64,000 bases of DNA from Hymenobacter aquaticus. Lineage in GTDB: Bacteria; Bacteroidota; Bacteroidia; Cytophagales; Hymenobacteraceae. A program made the position numbers and the translations under genes. The notes beneath the pieces are model-generated. The model worked only from the letters and a program-made list of their open reading frames with translations. It was not told where the DNA came from and made no database searches. The stretch covers positions 1,736,001 to 1,800,000 of the forward strand of contig NZ_SRLC01000001.1 of NCBI RefSeq assembly GCF_004765605.1. Direction: 5' to 3'. The first letter of the stretch is position 1. Each line of letters begins with the position of its first letter. Positions 34,286 through 43,233 of the stretch are shown in pieces.

Positions 34286-35389
34286 TCATTTATATAAACG
34301 GCCTTTCCACTCGAAGGAAACCGGCAGCAGACGGAATACGGTAAGGGCCCCGGTGAGGGCCACCGTGTAGACTTCGAAGGCCGGCAGCAGCTGCCAGGGC
34401 ATGCGCAGGCCGGCGCGCCGGTAGCAGCCGTAGGCCAGCAGGCCCTGCAACAGCATTTTCAGGCCCAGCACGCCTAATGCCGCCAGCGGACCGGCCACCA
34501 CGGCCAGCACCAGCAGCAGAGGGTAAAAGCCAGCGTAGAACAACAGCCCGCTTTGCAGCCACCCCGGTAGCGCCTCGACGCCCCGCAGCCAGCGCCGCCG
34601 CTGGTGCAGCAGGCGCAGCGGCGTGCCGATGGGCAACGAACAGGCCAGCGCCTCGGGCCGGTACACGTTGCGAAAAGTGAAGCCCCGGGCCAGCACGGCC
34701 TTAAACAGCGCAAAGTCCTCGGTGACGGAAAACGGCAGGTTTTCGTAGCCCCCGGTGGCTTCGTAGGCGGCCCGCGTCACGAGCATGTTGTTGCCCATGG
34801 CCGTAACGGGCCGGCCCAGGTCGGAAACCACCTGCACCAGGCCCAGGGACTGCAGCCAGTCGAGGCCCTGGAGCCGGTCGAACAGGCGCGGGCCGTGTAC
34901 CACGGTCAGGCCCGTGACGGTGCCCACTTCGGGCGTGGCAAAGGGCAGCAGCGCCGGAATCCAGCCCACGGGCACGGCAATGTCGGCGTCGGTGATAAAG
35001 AAGTAGTCGGAAGTGGCGGCCCGGGCCAGGTGGGCCAGCACGTTGGCCTTGCCCCGGGCCGAGCCCAGCTGACTGGTAATGGGCAGGCAGCGGAACCGGC
35101 CGGCGTAGCCCCGCATGGCCTGCTCGGCCACGGCCCGGGTGTGGTCGGTGGAGGCGTCGTCGCCGAGCAGCACTTCCACCAGCTCGGGCGGGTAGTCGAG
35201 CTGGCGAATGGCTTGCAGGCAGCGCCCGATGGTGGCTTCCTCGTTGCGGGCCGCAATCAGAATGCTGACCGGGGGCAGCGGGGCCGCCAGCGGGGCCGGT
35301 GCGGGCCGCTCGCGCCGCCAGAACAGCAGCGCCGAGGTGGCCAGCACCAAGAACCAGAGCAGAAAGTAGCCGGTGAGGAAGAAGGTCAT
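34286..35389 (-). CDS. GT2-family membrane glycosyltransferase
   Basis: A 367-residue protein with one N-terminal helix, a GT-A domain and three C-terminal helices. It shows VSILIAARNEEATIGRCLQAIRQL, VEVLLGDDASTDHTRAVAEQA (first Asp), DYFFITDADIAVP (DxD), SVTEDFALF (ED base region) and HQRRRWLRG (the QxxRW-type motif of processive enzymes). Such enzymes polymerise or transfer sugars at the inner membrane. It lies 9 bp after a polysaccharide deacetylase gene, which suggests modification of the same glycan, for example deacetylation of an N-acetylhexosamine polymer. Confidence 0.92.
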   Translation of the reverse strand: MTFFLTGYFLLWFLVLATSALLFWRRERPAPAPLAAPLPPVSILIAARNEEATIGRCLQAIRQLDYPPELVEVLLGDDASTDHTRAVAEQAMRGYAGRFRCLPITSQLGSARGKANVLAHLARAATSDYFFITDADIAVPVGWIPALLPFATPEVGTVTGLTVVHGPRLFDRLQGLDWLQSLGLVQVVSDLGRPVTAMGNNMLVTRAAYEATGGYENLPFSVTEDFALFKAVLARGFTFRNVYRPEALACSLPIGTPLRLLHQRRRWLRGVEALPGWLQSGLLFYAGFYPLLLVLAVVAGPLAALGVLGLKMLLQGLLAYGCYRRAGLRMPWQLLPAFEVYTVALTGALTVFRLLPVSFEWKGRLYK

Positions 35390-35398
35390 GCGCCGGGG

Positions 35399-36037
35399 TT
35401 AGAGCAGCTCGAAGCGAAACCCCTGCCCGGCGAAGTGCGCCAGGTAGCGCGGCAGCACGTAGCGCAGGTTGCCACTGGCCTTCAGGCTATCGTGAAACAC
35501 GACCACCGAGCCGGGCCGGGTGAGGCGGAGCGCGTCGCGCAGGCACTTTTCCGGGGCGTAGTCCCGGTCGTAGTCGCAGGTCAGCAAATCCCACATCACG
35601 ATGCGGTAGTCGGGGCGCAGGTGGCGGTTCAAGGACGGGGTGAGGCGGCCGTAGGGCGGGCGGAAAAAGCGCGGGGCCCCGGCCGGCAGCACCGCGTCGA
35701 GGGCCTGCTGGCAGCGGGCAATATCCGCGTAATAGGCCGCCGCCGGCGTGCTCCAGCCGCTGAGGTGGTGGTGGGTATGGTTACCGAGCTGGTGCCCGGC
35801 GGCCACGACTTGCCGGGCCACGTCGGGGTGGCGCAGCAGGTTGTCGCCCACGCAGAAGAACAGGGCTTTGGCGTTGAACTGCGCCAGCTGCTCGAGCACC
35901 CAGGGCGTTTCCTCCGGAATGGGGCCGTCGTCGAAGGTCAGGTACAGCGTGGGGGGCTGGGTTGCCGCGTGCGGGCCGCGCCAGATGGTATCGGGCAGCC
36001 AGCGGTGCATTACTTCGGGCAAACGATGCAGATGCAT
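35399..36037 (-). CDS. polysaccharide deacetylase (CE4 / NodB-like)
   Basis: A 212-residue single-domain enzyme. The NodB motifs are present: LYLTFDDGPIPEETPWVLEQL (Asp-Asp), LGNHTHHHLSGW (HxxxH metal site), RFFRPPYGRLTP (motif 3), VMWDLLTCDYDRD (motif 4) and GSVVVFHDSLKASGN (motif 5). It removes acetyl groups from GlcNAc or related residues using a metal ion. There is no signal peptide or membrane helix, so it would act in the cytoplasm or need another export route. It precedes the GT2 gene by 9 bp. Confidence 0.94.
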   Translation of the reverse strand: MHLHRLPEVMHRWLPDTIWRGPHAATQPPTLYLTFDDGPIPEETPWVLEQLAQFNAKALFFCVGDNLLRHPDVARQVVAAGHQLGNHTHHHLSGWSTPAAAYYADIARCQQALDAVLPAGAPRFFRPPYGRLTPSLNRHLRPDYRIVMWDLLTCDYDRDYAPEKCLRDALRLTRPGSVVVFHDSLKASGNLRYVLPRYLAHFAGQGFRFELL

Positions 36038-36079
36038 GCGGGGGCGGTGAAATGGTGAGATGGTGAAGTTGTGAAAGCT
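36038..36079. repeat. short low-complexity arm
   Basis: GGTGAAATGGTGAGATGGTG-type words, the same word family as in the gaps at 24367 and 33341, here without a clear complementary arm. Confidence 0.6.
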
Positions 36080-37288
36080 CTACCGCGGCAACGCCTTGGC
36101 TGTTACTTCAACAATATTCTGCCAGATTTGCTCGGCGCTTCGCACCCACGAAAACCGGTGCACGTTGGTCAGGCCCTGGCGCACCAGCTCAGCCCGCAGC
36201 TCGGGCTCGGCATCCAGCCGGGCGAGGCCCTGGGCAATGGAATCGACGGAAAGCGGGTCGACGAGCAGGGCGGCACCGCCGGCCACTTCGGGCATGGAGC
36301 TGCAGTTGGACGTCAGGACGGGGGAAGCGCAGGCCTGGGCCTCGATGATGGGAATGCCAAAGCCCTCGAAATACGGCACGTACACCGTGGCCCGGGCCGC
36401 CGCGTAAAGCTGCACCAGCTCCACGTCCGACACGCGGCCGGTGAGCACTACCGCGTCGCGGTGCTGCATTTGCTGGTAGGCGTCGAACATGGGCCCGGCT
36501 TTCCAAGCCGTGCGGCCCACAATGAGCAGCTTGGTAGCCGAGCCAGTCCGGGCTTTGAACTGGTCGAAGGCCCGCAGCAGGTTCACCAGGTTTTTGCGCG
36601 GCTGCAGGGCCCCCACGAACAGAAAATACGGCGCGCCGGCGCTGAACCGGCCCCGGACCTCGGGCTGCTCATCGGCAGGCAAGGGCCGGAAGTGGGAGTC
36701 GGCGGCGTTGTACACCACCCGGATTTTGTCGGCACTGGTGCCGTAGGTCGTTATTAAATCCTGGCGGGTGGCTTCCGACACGGCCACCACCCGGGCCGAG
36801 GCCCGCACGAACTTCGGGGTGAAATAGTGGTAATACTTGCGCTGCAGCCAGCCCACGTCCTGCGGAAAATGCTCGAAGGCCAGGTCGTGGATGACGGTGA
36901 TGCGCGGCACGCGGGTGCGCAGCGTGGTAAAGCCGTCGGGACTCAGAAACACGGCCGGGCGGTGCCGGCTCAGCCAGGCCGCCACGGCCCCCTCAAACCA
37001 GGCCACGAACAGCAACGGGTGGCGGGCCGGGGGCAGCAGCACGTGGGGCACTACGTTGTCGGCGAAGAGGTAGCGCTGGTCATAGGCCCGGTCGAAGAGG
37101 AAGTGGAAAGTGTGCTCGGGGTGCTGACGAACAAGGCGGCTGAGCGTTTCGAAGGTGAAGCGGCCGATGCCTTCGAGCTTGTCGCCGGGCAGCAGGAAGC
37201 GGACGTTAACGGCAATATTCAACGGGCAGGGTGGTTCGGAGGCGCTAAGATGTCCGTTTTTTGAAAAACATTCCGGCGGAGCGGCCAC
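36080..37288 (-). CDS. GT4-family glycosyltransferase
   Basis: About 402 residues (or about 380 if a TTG at 37222 is used). The N-terminal domain shows NIAVNVRFLLPGDKLEGIGRFTFETLSRLV. The C-terminal domain shows PYFLFVGALQPRKNLVNLLRAFDQF, LLIVGRTAWK, VVLTGRVSDVELVQLYAAA and VYVPYFEGFGIPIIEAQACASPVLTSNCSSMPEVAGGAALLVDP, which contains the canonical E-x(7)-E of GT4 mannosyl/glucosyl transferases. The GTG at 37288 directly follows the flippase stop, so the two genes are tightly linked. It is part of the surface polysaccharide cluster. Confidence 0.93.
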   Translation of the reverse strand: MAAPPECFSKNGHLSASEPPCPLNIAVNVRFLLPGDKLEGIGRFTFETLSRLVRQHPEHTFHFLFDRAYDQRYLFADNVVPHVLLPPARHPLLFVAWFEGAVAAWLSRHRPAVFLSPDGFTTLRTRVPRITVIHDLAFEHFPQDVGWLQRKYYHYFTPKFVRASARVVAVSEATRQDLITTYGTSADKIRVVYNAADSHFRPLPADEQPEVRGRFSAGAPYFLFVGALQPRKNLVNLLRAFDQFKARTGSATKLLIVGRTAWKAGPMFDAYQQMQHRDAVVLTGRVSDVELVQLYAAARATVYVPYFEGFGIPIIEAQACASPVLTSNCSSMPEVAGGAALLVDPLSVDSIAQGLARLDAEPELRAELVRQGLTNVHRFSWVRSAEQIWQNIVEVTAKALPR

Positions 37289-38791
37289 TCAGCGGCGCAG
37301 GGCTTTCAGCTCGGCCACCCGCAGAATGCCGGTACCAAAGAGAATACCGACGAAAGCCAGCCCCGCCCCGACGGCTTCCAGCAGCCACTGGTTCAGCCAC
37401 AGGCGCAGGCCCCAGAAGGCGGCGCAGAGCAGCCCGAAAGCCAACAGCAGCCGCGCGATAGTGCCCCAGGGAATAGCCACGCCCGCCCGGCGCTGCACCA
37501 GCCACAAATAGCCCCCCGACACGAATACCACGCACAGCAGCGTGTTCAGGGCGGCGGCCACGGCCCCGTAGCGGGGCAGCAGCAGCACGTTCAGCACCAC
37601 GTTCAGCCCGATGCTGCCGGCCACGAGCCCGCTCACCGGCTTTTCGTGGTTGGTGCTGGTGAGCAGGGTGCTGTAGATGGCGAAAAAGGCGTGCACCAGC
37701 ACGTTCACGAACAAGATCTTCAAGCTCAGCGTCATGCGCGCCAGCTCGGGGCCGGTGCTGTGGGTGAACTGCCAGAACAGCACTTCACCCCGAAACAGCA
37801 CGAAGGCGCACACAAACAGCAAGGGCACCGTCACGACGCGCTGCCCGAACCAGAGCAGCTCCTGCTGCTCCTCGCGCTTGCCGGTCACGAAGGCAAATTT
37901 GGCAAAGAACAGCGGCAGCACCGTCCAGAGGTACATCATGATGGCATCGACCCAGCGGTAGGCCGCCGCGTAGTAGCCCGCCTCGGCCGGCGAGGCCAGG
38001 CGCTCCAGCATCAGCATGTCGACCCGCTCGTTGAGGCCGTACACCAGCGTAATGAGGGCCAGGGGCAGGCTGGCCTTGAGCAGGCCCCGGGCGTGGTCCC
38101 ACTTGAGCTTGAAGCGCACCCGGCCGTAGAGCCTGGTAACCAGCGCGTAGAGCACCACAAAGGTAAACAGCACCGCCACCGACCGGGCCCCCACGTAGCG
38201 GTCCAGGGTGATGCCCACCGGCAGCAGGGCCAGCACGAACAGCAGCAGCAAGGCTTTTTCCAGCACCGAGAGCACCGCGTCGGTATTGAAGCGCTGGTGG
38301 GCCTGCAGGGTGCCGCGCAGAAACTGCGTGTACTGCGTGACCAGCAGCGAGGCGCCCGTCAGGGCCAGCAGCGTGAGGGTGTGGCCCCGGTAGCCCAGCA
38401 GCCAGCCGCTGCCCACCATCAGCCCCAGAAACAGCACCGACAGCCAGCCTTTCAGGGGCAGCAGCGTGGGGAAATACTCGCCCAGAAACTCCGGATTGGC
38501 CGCCATCCGCTTGGTAGTCAGCTGGGTAGTCCCCAGGTCCGAGACGGAAGCCACGATGAGCGTCCAGTTGAGCAGGGCCGTGAAGGTGCCAAACACCGCG
38601 TGGCCCAGCCGGTCCTGCACCAGGTTTTCCACCACCACCCAGCCGGGTTTCACCAGCAGATTGAGCAGGACGACGAAGCTGATATTTCCGAAAAACTTTT
38701 TGATGCGGCCAGGGCGTAAGTGGGGGCCAAAATTAAGTAAAAACCGGTGGCCAGGCCCAGAATTACGCCGGAGCTTTGCTCCCGGACCCAT
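37289..38791 (-). CDS. polysaccharide flippase (Wzx / MATE-like family)
   Basis: About 500 residues with twelve to fourteen hydrophobic helices. The N-terminal RIKKFFGNISFVVLLNLLVKPGWVVVENLVQDRLG and the internal LKASLPLALITLVYGLNERVDMLMLERLASPAEAGYYAAAYRW are typical of lipid-linked oligosaccharide flippases. They move undecaprenyl-linked repeat units across the inner membrane. The true start is uncertain. The ATG at 38791 is the closest to the conserved N-terminus, but it leaves about 30 basic residues that look non-native, and a rarer start nearer 38710 is possible. Divergent from the Wzz gene. Confidence 0.88.
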   Translation of the reverse strand: MGPGAKLRRNSGPGHRFLLNFGPHLRPGRIKKFFGNISFVVLLNLLVKPGWVVVENLVQDRLGHAVFGTFTALLNWTLIVASVSDLGTTQLTTKRMAANPEFLGEYFPTLLPLKGWLSVLFLGLMVGSGWLLGYRGHTLTLLALTGASLLVTQYTQFLRGTLQAHQRFNTDAVLSVLEKALLLLFVLALLPVGITLDRYVGARSVAVLFTFVVLYALVTRLYGRVRFKLKWDHARGLLKASLPLALITLVYGLNERVDMLMLERLASPAEAGYYAAAYRWVDAIMMYLWTVLPLFFAKFAFVTGKREEQQELLWFGQRVVTVPLLFVCAFVLFRGEVLFWQFTHSTGPELARMTLSLKILFVNVLVHAFFAIYSTLLTSTNHEKPVSGLVAGSIGLNVVLNVLLLPRYGAVAAALNTLLCVVFVSGGYLWLVQRRAGVAIPWGTIARLLLAFGLLCAAFWGLRLWLNQWLLEAVGAGLAFVGILFGTGILRVAELKALRR

Positions 38792-38897
38792 TTCGGAGCG
38801 CCACGCCCAGGCCAGCCGCCGGCGGCGCCCAGGCACGAGCGGGTTGTTTTCGGGGCCCCAACCGTCTTTCGTCCTATTCAATGCGCGGAATTTGGAG

Positions 38898-38905
38898 TAG
38901 CTTTG
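38898..38905 (+). promoter_or_regulatory. candidate -7 box for the Wzz/ligase operon
   Basis: TAGCTTTG, a perfect TAnnTTTG match, 60 bp upstream of the Wzz start. No clear TTTG lies 17-23 bp upstream. Confidence 0.4.
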
Positions 38906-38965
38906 CCCCAATGCAGTCAGCCGAAAAACGGCTCCTACTGTGCCCGTTGTCCTTTTTCCTTTTGC

Positions 38966-40054
38966 ATGTCATCCCGCTCCTATTCACTCCTGGGTCTGTG
39001 GCCCGTTGTTAACCGCTGGAAACCCCTTGTTGCCGGAGCCGTCGGACTGGCACTCATTATCAGCGTGATAGTCAGCCTGCTGATGCCGAACATCTACAAG
39101 TCGACGGCCGTTTTCTACCCCACCAACCCTAATACCACCGACCCCGACCGAATTGTGACGGACGGCGGCAAGCTGGAGCTGGGCGGCCGGGCCGAAGACC
39201 TGGACCGGGTTATCACCATCGGCGAGTCGCAGACCCTGGCCGAGCTGATTATCAAGCAGTTTAATCTGCACAAGCACTACAAGGCCGGTAAGCCGGGCGA
39301 AGACGTGGCCGACCAGGCCGCCCTGGACGAGTTCAACAGCAACTTCACCATCGTGCACAACGACCGGGACGCTATTGAGGTCAATTTTCTGGACCGCGAC
39401 AAAGTGCTGGCCGCCCGCGTGGCCAACGCCATTGTGCACGCCATCGACTCGATTAACCAGCAGCTGACCTTCGAAAACCGCCGCACCGTCATTACCCTCT
39501 ACCAGACCCGCAAGGAGTTTCTGGAGCGTGAGTACGCCGCCGCCCACGACAGCCTGCTGGCTGGCCGCCGCCGCTACGGCATCTACGGCATGGAGAACGA
39601 GTCGCGCTACCTGGGCCGGGCCATCATCGAAACCGAAACCAAGCTGCGCCAGGCCGAGGGCGAAGGCAACAGCAGCAAGGCCGCCGGCCTGCGCAAAGCC
39701 CTGCGCGGCCTCACCCAGGCCGACGGCGGCAACTTCCTGAACCTGGAAAATTACGTGAAGGGCACCGACCGGATGGCCACCGTCTACGCCCGGTTCGCCG
39801 ATATTCAGGGCCGCCTGATTGGGGCCCGCAACGCCTACGAAACCGCCAAGCTGGCCATCAGCGGCAAGATTTCGTCGATTTACAGCGTGCAGAAAGCTTT
39901 CCCGGCCACCAAGAAAACCAAGCCCGTGCGCTGGCTGATTGTCGTCTCGTCGGTGATTATCACCCTGGCGTTGTCCATTGTTTTCGTCACCCTGCTGGAG
40001 CTCTACCGGGGCAACCTGAGCGTGGGCCGCCCCGGCTCCGAGCCGCAGTATTAA
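38966..40054 (+). CDS. Wzz-type polysaccharide chain-length determinant
   Basis: A 362-residue inner-membrane protein. Transmembrane helix 1 lies at about 18-38 (LVAGAVGLALIISVIVSLLMP), followed by NIYKSTAVFYPTNPN, typical of the Wzz domain start. A long helical periplasmic region (about 130-320) comes next, with a second helix near 328-350 (WLIVVSSVIITLALSIVFV). It sets O-antigen or capsule chain length with a Wzy polymerase. ATG at 38966 is chosen because the upstream in-frame stretch is Pro/Arg noise. The ligase gene follows after 13 bp. Confidence 0.9.
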   Translation: MSSRSYSLLGLWPVVNRWKPLVAGAVGLALIISVIVSLLMPNIYKSTAVFYPTNPNTTDPDRIVTDGGKLELGGRAEDLDRVITIGESQTLAELIIKQFNLHKHYKAGKPGEDVADQAALDEFNSNFTIVHNDRDAIEVNFLDRDKVLAARVANAIVHAIDSINQQLTFENRRTVITLYQTRKEFLEREYAAAHDSLLAGRRRYGIYGMENESRYLGRAIIETETKLRQAEGEGNSSKAAGLRKALRGLTQADGGNFLNLENYVKGTDRMATVYARFADIQGRLIGARNAYETAKLAISGKISSIYSVQKAFPATKKTKPVRWLIVVSSVIITLALSIVFVTLLELYRGNLSVGRPGSEPQY

Positions 40055-40067
40055 CTTTTCCCCGCTG

Positions 40068-41537
40068 ATGGCCGCTTCTACCCTGCTGGCGCGCCTGCGC
40101 CCCCGCGACTCGGCCCAGCGCCTGTACGCTGCCTTTATCGGGCTGCTGCTGCTCAGCGGCGCGGCGGCGGCGCTGCTGGAAGCTCCGCTCTGGCTGGCCC
40201 TGCCCGTGGCGGCCCTGGGCGTGGGCGTGCTGCTCATCGACTGGCGCTGGGTGTACTACGCCCTGCTGCTGACGCTGGCTTTCTCCCGGGAAATCCCCTT
40301 GCCCGGCGGCCTGAGCCTGGACGTGCCCTCGGAGCCGCTGATGCTGCTCCTGCTCGGCTGCTTCGGGGTGAGCGTGCTGCTGGGGCGCTCGGGCGTGCCG
40401 GCCCACATCTGGCGGCATCCGCTGGTTATTATCATGGGGCTGGCCCTGCTGTGGTCGGCGGTGTCGATGCTGTTTTCGGTCAGCACCGTGAAATCGGTGA
40501 AGTACCTGCTGGCCAAGACCTGGTACATCGTGCCCTTCGTGTTTGTGACGGCCTCCATCGTGCGCCGCCCCCAGGACGTGTGGCGGCTGGTGGCGTTTTA
40601 CGTGGTGGGCGCGGCGGCCACGGTGCTCTACACCACCTCCCGGCACCTCACCCGGGGCCTGAGCTTCGACTCCATCAACTGGGCCATTCAGCCCTTCTAC
40701 ATCAACCACGTTATCTACGCCGTGGTGCAGGCCCTGCTGATTCCGTACTGCTTCTACGCGGCCCGGGGCGCGCGGGGCACCAAGCGGCTGCTGTGGCGCA
40801 TTGCGCTGGGTATCCTGCTGTTCGGGGTAATTTTCTCTTACACCCGGGCCTCTATGGCCTCGCTGCCGCTGGCGGGTTTGTTTTACCTGGCCCTGCGCCT
40901 GCGGCTCACGCGCATCATTCTGGCCGTGGCCGCCGTGGCCGTCACGAGCTGGGCCGCGTTCATGATGGCCAACGACAACTACATGAACTACGCGCCCGAC
41001 TACGAGAAGACCGTCTTCAACGGGCACAACTTCGAGAAGCACCTGGAGGCCACCTACAAGATGCAGGACGTATCGGGCATGGAGCGGGTGTACCGCTGGG
41101 TGGCGGCGGCCCGCATGATCAGCGAAAAGCCCCTGACCGGCAGCGGCCCCAGCACCTTCTACCCCGAGTATAAGAAGTACACCGTCAAGAGCTTCCGCAC
41201 CTACGTGAGCGACAACCCCGAGAAGTCGACCACCCACAACTACTTCCTGCTCCAGCTGGCCGAGCAGGGCTTCCCAGGCTTCTTGCTGTTCGCCGCCCTG
41301 TTTGCCACCGCCCTGATTACGGTCGAGAACCTGTACCACCGCAGCCGCTCGCCCGAAAACCGCCGCGTAGTGCTGGCCGCCGGCTTGTCCCTGGTCGTCA
41401 TCATCTTTCACCTGCTGCTCAACGAGCTGGTGGAAGTCGACAAGGTGGGCTCCTTCTTCTACATTGCCCTGGCCCTGCTCATGCGCGCCCAGGGCTGGAT
41501 AGACGAGGAAGCTGTGAATGAGCGAATGAGTGAATGA
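40068..41537 (+). CDS. O-antigen ligase/polymerase family protein
   Basis: A 489-residue polytopic protein with about ten to twelve helices and one large periplasmic loop (about 300-380: YMNYAPDYEKTVFNGHNFEKHLEATYKMQDV continuing through the RWVAAARMISEKPLTGSGPSTFYPEY part). The RW..A..MI..KPLTGSGP.TF segment and HNYFLLQLAEQGFPGFLLF are the Wzy_C / WaaL signature. The family polymerises or ligates lipid-linked glycans. It is the last gene of the Wzz operon. Ligase and polymerase roles cannot be separated by sequence. Confidence 0.9.
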   Translation: MAASTLLARLRPRDSAQRLYAAFIGLLLLSGAAAALLEAPLWLALPVAALGVGVLLIDWRWVYYALLLTLAFSREIPLPGGLSLDVPSEPLMLLLLGCFGVSVLLGRSGVPAHIWRHPLVIIMGLALLWSAVSMLFSVSTVKSVKYLLAKTWYIVPFVFVTASIVRRPQDVWRLVAFYVVGAAATVLYTTSRHLTRGLSFDSINWAIQPFYINHVIYAVVQALLIPYCFYAARGARGTKRLLWRIALGILLFGVIFSYTRASMASLPLAGLFYLALRLRLTRIILAVAAVAVTSWAAFMMANDNYMNYAPDYEKTVFNGHNFEKHLEATYKMQDVSGMERVYRWVAAARMISEKPLTGSGPSTFYPEYKKYTVKSFRTYVSDNPEKSTTHNYFLLQLAEQGFPGFLLFAALFATALITVENLYHRSRSPENRRVVLAAGLSLVVIIFHLLLNELVEVDKVGSFFYIALALLMRAQGWIDEEAVNERMSE

Positions 41538-41862
41538 GTGAGTTGTCGTTCAACGACTCGTGTCATGGCGAGCTTGCGCAGCCATCCGTCTTCGGCTGGT
41601 GACAAACTCCTTTTACCAGAAAGCCCTTTCCCGTATTGAACAGGAAAGGGCTTTTGCTTGTAACGCGAAGTTCCACTTCGCGAGGCGTTGCACGACGGTC
41701 GTTCAGTCGGCTCCAACGACTCGCGAAGTGGAACTTCGCGTTACATGGGTCAGGATTTAGAGCTTTTCAGTGTAGGAGGCTCAGCACATTGCAGCGGACG
41801 GATTGCCGCGCAAGCTCGCCGTTCGCGCCGCCAGAACCAAAACTCACTCATTCACTCATTCA
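41538..41862. repeat. composite intergenic element with cruciform-forming arms
   Basis: The outer arms GAATGAGTGAATGAGTGAG (about 41516-41541) and ACTCACTCATTCACTCATTC (about 41844-41863) are complementary. Inside are a central terminator (41620-41654), a perfect 24-bp inverted repeat (41660-41683 with 41721-41744), each arm of which contains its own palindrome CGCGAAGT-TCC-ACTTCGCG, and the word CAGCGGACGGATTGCCGC (41792-41809) shared with the element at 16491-16850. No gene is present. Confidence 0.88.
41620..41654. terminator. AAAGCCCTTT-type intrinsic terminator
   Basis: AAAGCCCTTTCC (41620-41631) pairs with GGAAAGGGCTTT (41643-41654) over an 11-nt loop and is followed by TTG on the + strand. 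It ends the Wzz/ligase operon and perhaps the converging phosphatase gene. Confidence 0.75.
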
Positions 41863-43119
41863 CTACTTAAACCGGCAGCTGAGGATGGTGATGTCGTCGG
41901 CGAACTGGTTTTTGGTGGCGCTGAAGTCTTCGATTTCGCGCAGCATTTCTTTGTGCAGAGCGGATAGCGGCAGGTAGCGGTTGCGGGTCATCAGCCGAAT
42001 CAGGCCTTCCTCGCCGTACTCGGCTCCGGCTTCGTCGAATACTTCCGTCAGGCCGTCGGTGTAGCTGAGCAGCAAGGAGTGCGGGGGCATCTGGGTTTCG
42101 CCCACCGTGAGCATGGGCAGCTTTTCCATGATGCCCAGCATCACGGTGCCTTCCTTCAGGTACTGAATCGGGCCGGAATCGGGCACCAGAATCGGGTCGT
42201 TGTGCCCGGCATTCACGTATTGCAGGTGGCGGGTGGCGCGGTTGTAGATGCCGAAGAACACGGTAATGAATTTCTCCCCGCCCGAGTTGCGGAACAGCAA
42301 GTGGTTCAGCTCGTGCACGATGGTGGCCAGGTCTACGTTCTGGCGCAGCAGGGTGCGCAGGCCGGCCTGGAAGTTCGACATCAGCAGCGAAGCCGGCACG
42401 CCCTTGCCGCTGACGTCGGCCACGCAGAACAGGAACCGGTCCTTGTCGATGCTGACCACGTCGTAGTAGTCGCCGCCGATGGCGGTGTGGGGCACGTAGC
42501 TGGCGTGCACGGCCACCTGCGCGTCGTTGGGCAGCTTGCTGGGAAACAGCAGGTTCTGCACTTCCTGGGCAATTTCGATTTCCTTGCGCATGGCGGCGGC
42601 CGAAATCCGCTGCCGGTTCAGGCGGCGGTTTTCAATGGCGCCCACCAGGATGTTGCTCAGCGTTTCCAGGAACTTGCTGGCTTCCTCGTTGGCATAGTCT
42701 TCCTGCACGCTGCCGATGAGCAGGTAGCCCACGACTTCGTCCTTGTTCTTAACCGGAATAATGGTTTCCAGCTTCTGCCACTCCGCGCCCAGCGGCAGCC
42801 CGCGCATGGGGCACGGCCCTTCCTCGCAGGAGTCGATGATTTCGTCGGGCAGCGCCAGCTTGCGGAAATCGGCCAGCTGGTGGCCAAACGAGGAGATGAC
42901 GCAGCGCCAGGTGCGCTCCTCGCGCATGTAAAGCACGATGCGCCGGATCTGGAGCTGCCCCGTAACGGTAAACTGGAAGATCTTGTAGAGCGCCTCCTCC
43001 GTCATGTCCAGGTTGATGGACTGCGTGATTTCCAACAAAGCGGACAGCTCCTGCTGCTTGCGTAGCAGCTGCTTCCGGAGGCTCTGAATCTCGAGGTTCA
43101 GCGGGTTCGAATCAGGCAT
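41863..43119 (-). CDS. PP2C/SpoIIE-type phosphatase with N-terminal GAF-like sensor
   Basis: A 418-residue soluble protein. Residues 1-30 form a coiled segment (LRKQLLRKQQELSALLEITQ). Residues about 30-170 are GAF-like with a Cys pair (SCEEGPCPMRG). The phosphatase domain follows the signalling helix EIEIAQEVQNLLFP, with AIGGDYYDVV and FCVADVSGKGVPASLLMSNF (metal-binding Asp/Gly), YVNAGHNDPIL, SYTDGLTEVFD and the final FADDITILSCRF. Such proteins dephosphorylate anti-sigma-factor antagonists or related Ser-phosphorylated proteins. No STAS or HPK partner is adjacent. Confidence 0.93.
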   Translation of the reverse strand: MPDSNPLNLEIQSLRKQLLRKQQELSALLEITQSINLDMTEEALYKIFQFTVTGQLQIRRIVLYMREERTWRCVISSFGHQLADFRKLALPDEIIDSCEEGPCPMRGLPLGAEWQKLETIIPVKNKDEVVGYLLIGSVQEDYANEEASKFLETLSNILVGAIENRRLNRQRISAAAMRKEIEIAQEVQNLLFPSKLPNDAQVAVHASYVPHTAIGGDYYDVVSIDKDRFLFCVADVSGKGVPASLLMSNFQAGLRTLLRQNVDLATIVHELNHLLFRNSGGEKFITVFFGIYNRATRHLQYVNAGHNDPILVPDSGPIQYLKEGTVMLGIMEKLPMLTVGETQMPPHSLLLSYTDGLTEVFDEAGAEYGEEGLIRLMTRNRYLPLSALHKEMLREIEDFSATKNQFADDITILSCRFK

Positions 43120-43125
43120 CTTTCT

Positions 43126-43233
43126 ATAGTTGTTAGTTGTTGGTTGTTAGTTGTTAGGTCGTTAGTTGCTAGTTGTTGGTTGTTCTTAAAAACGACCTAA
43201 CAACCAACAATCAGCAACTAACAACTAAAAACT
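43126..43233. repeat. complementary low-complexity arms
   Basis: TAGTTGTTAGTTGTTGGTTG-type repeats (43126-43186) face the complement AACAACCAACAATCAGCAAC (about 43199-43230). They form one long hairpin filling the gap between the permease and phosphatase genes. Confidence 0.8.

Noticed and set aside
34286..41537. A complete Wzx/Wzy O-antigen locus.
   Set aside because: Flippase, Wzz, ligase/polymerase and transferases are here, but no nucleotide-sugar genes and no initiating transferase were seen, so only part of the pathway can be claimed.
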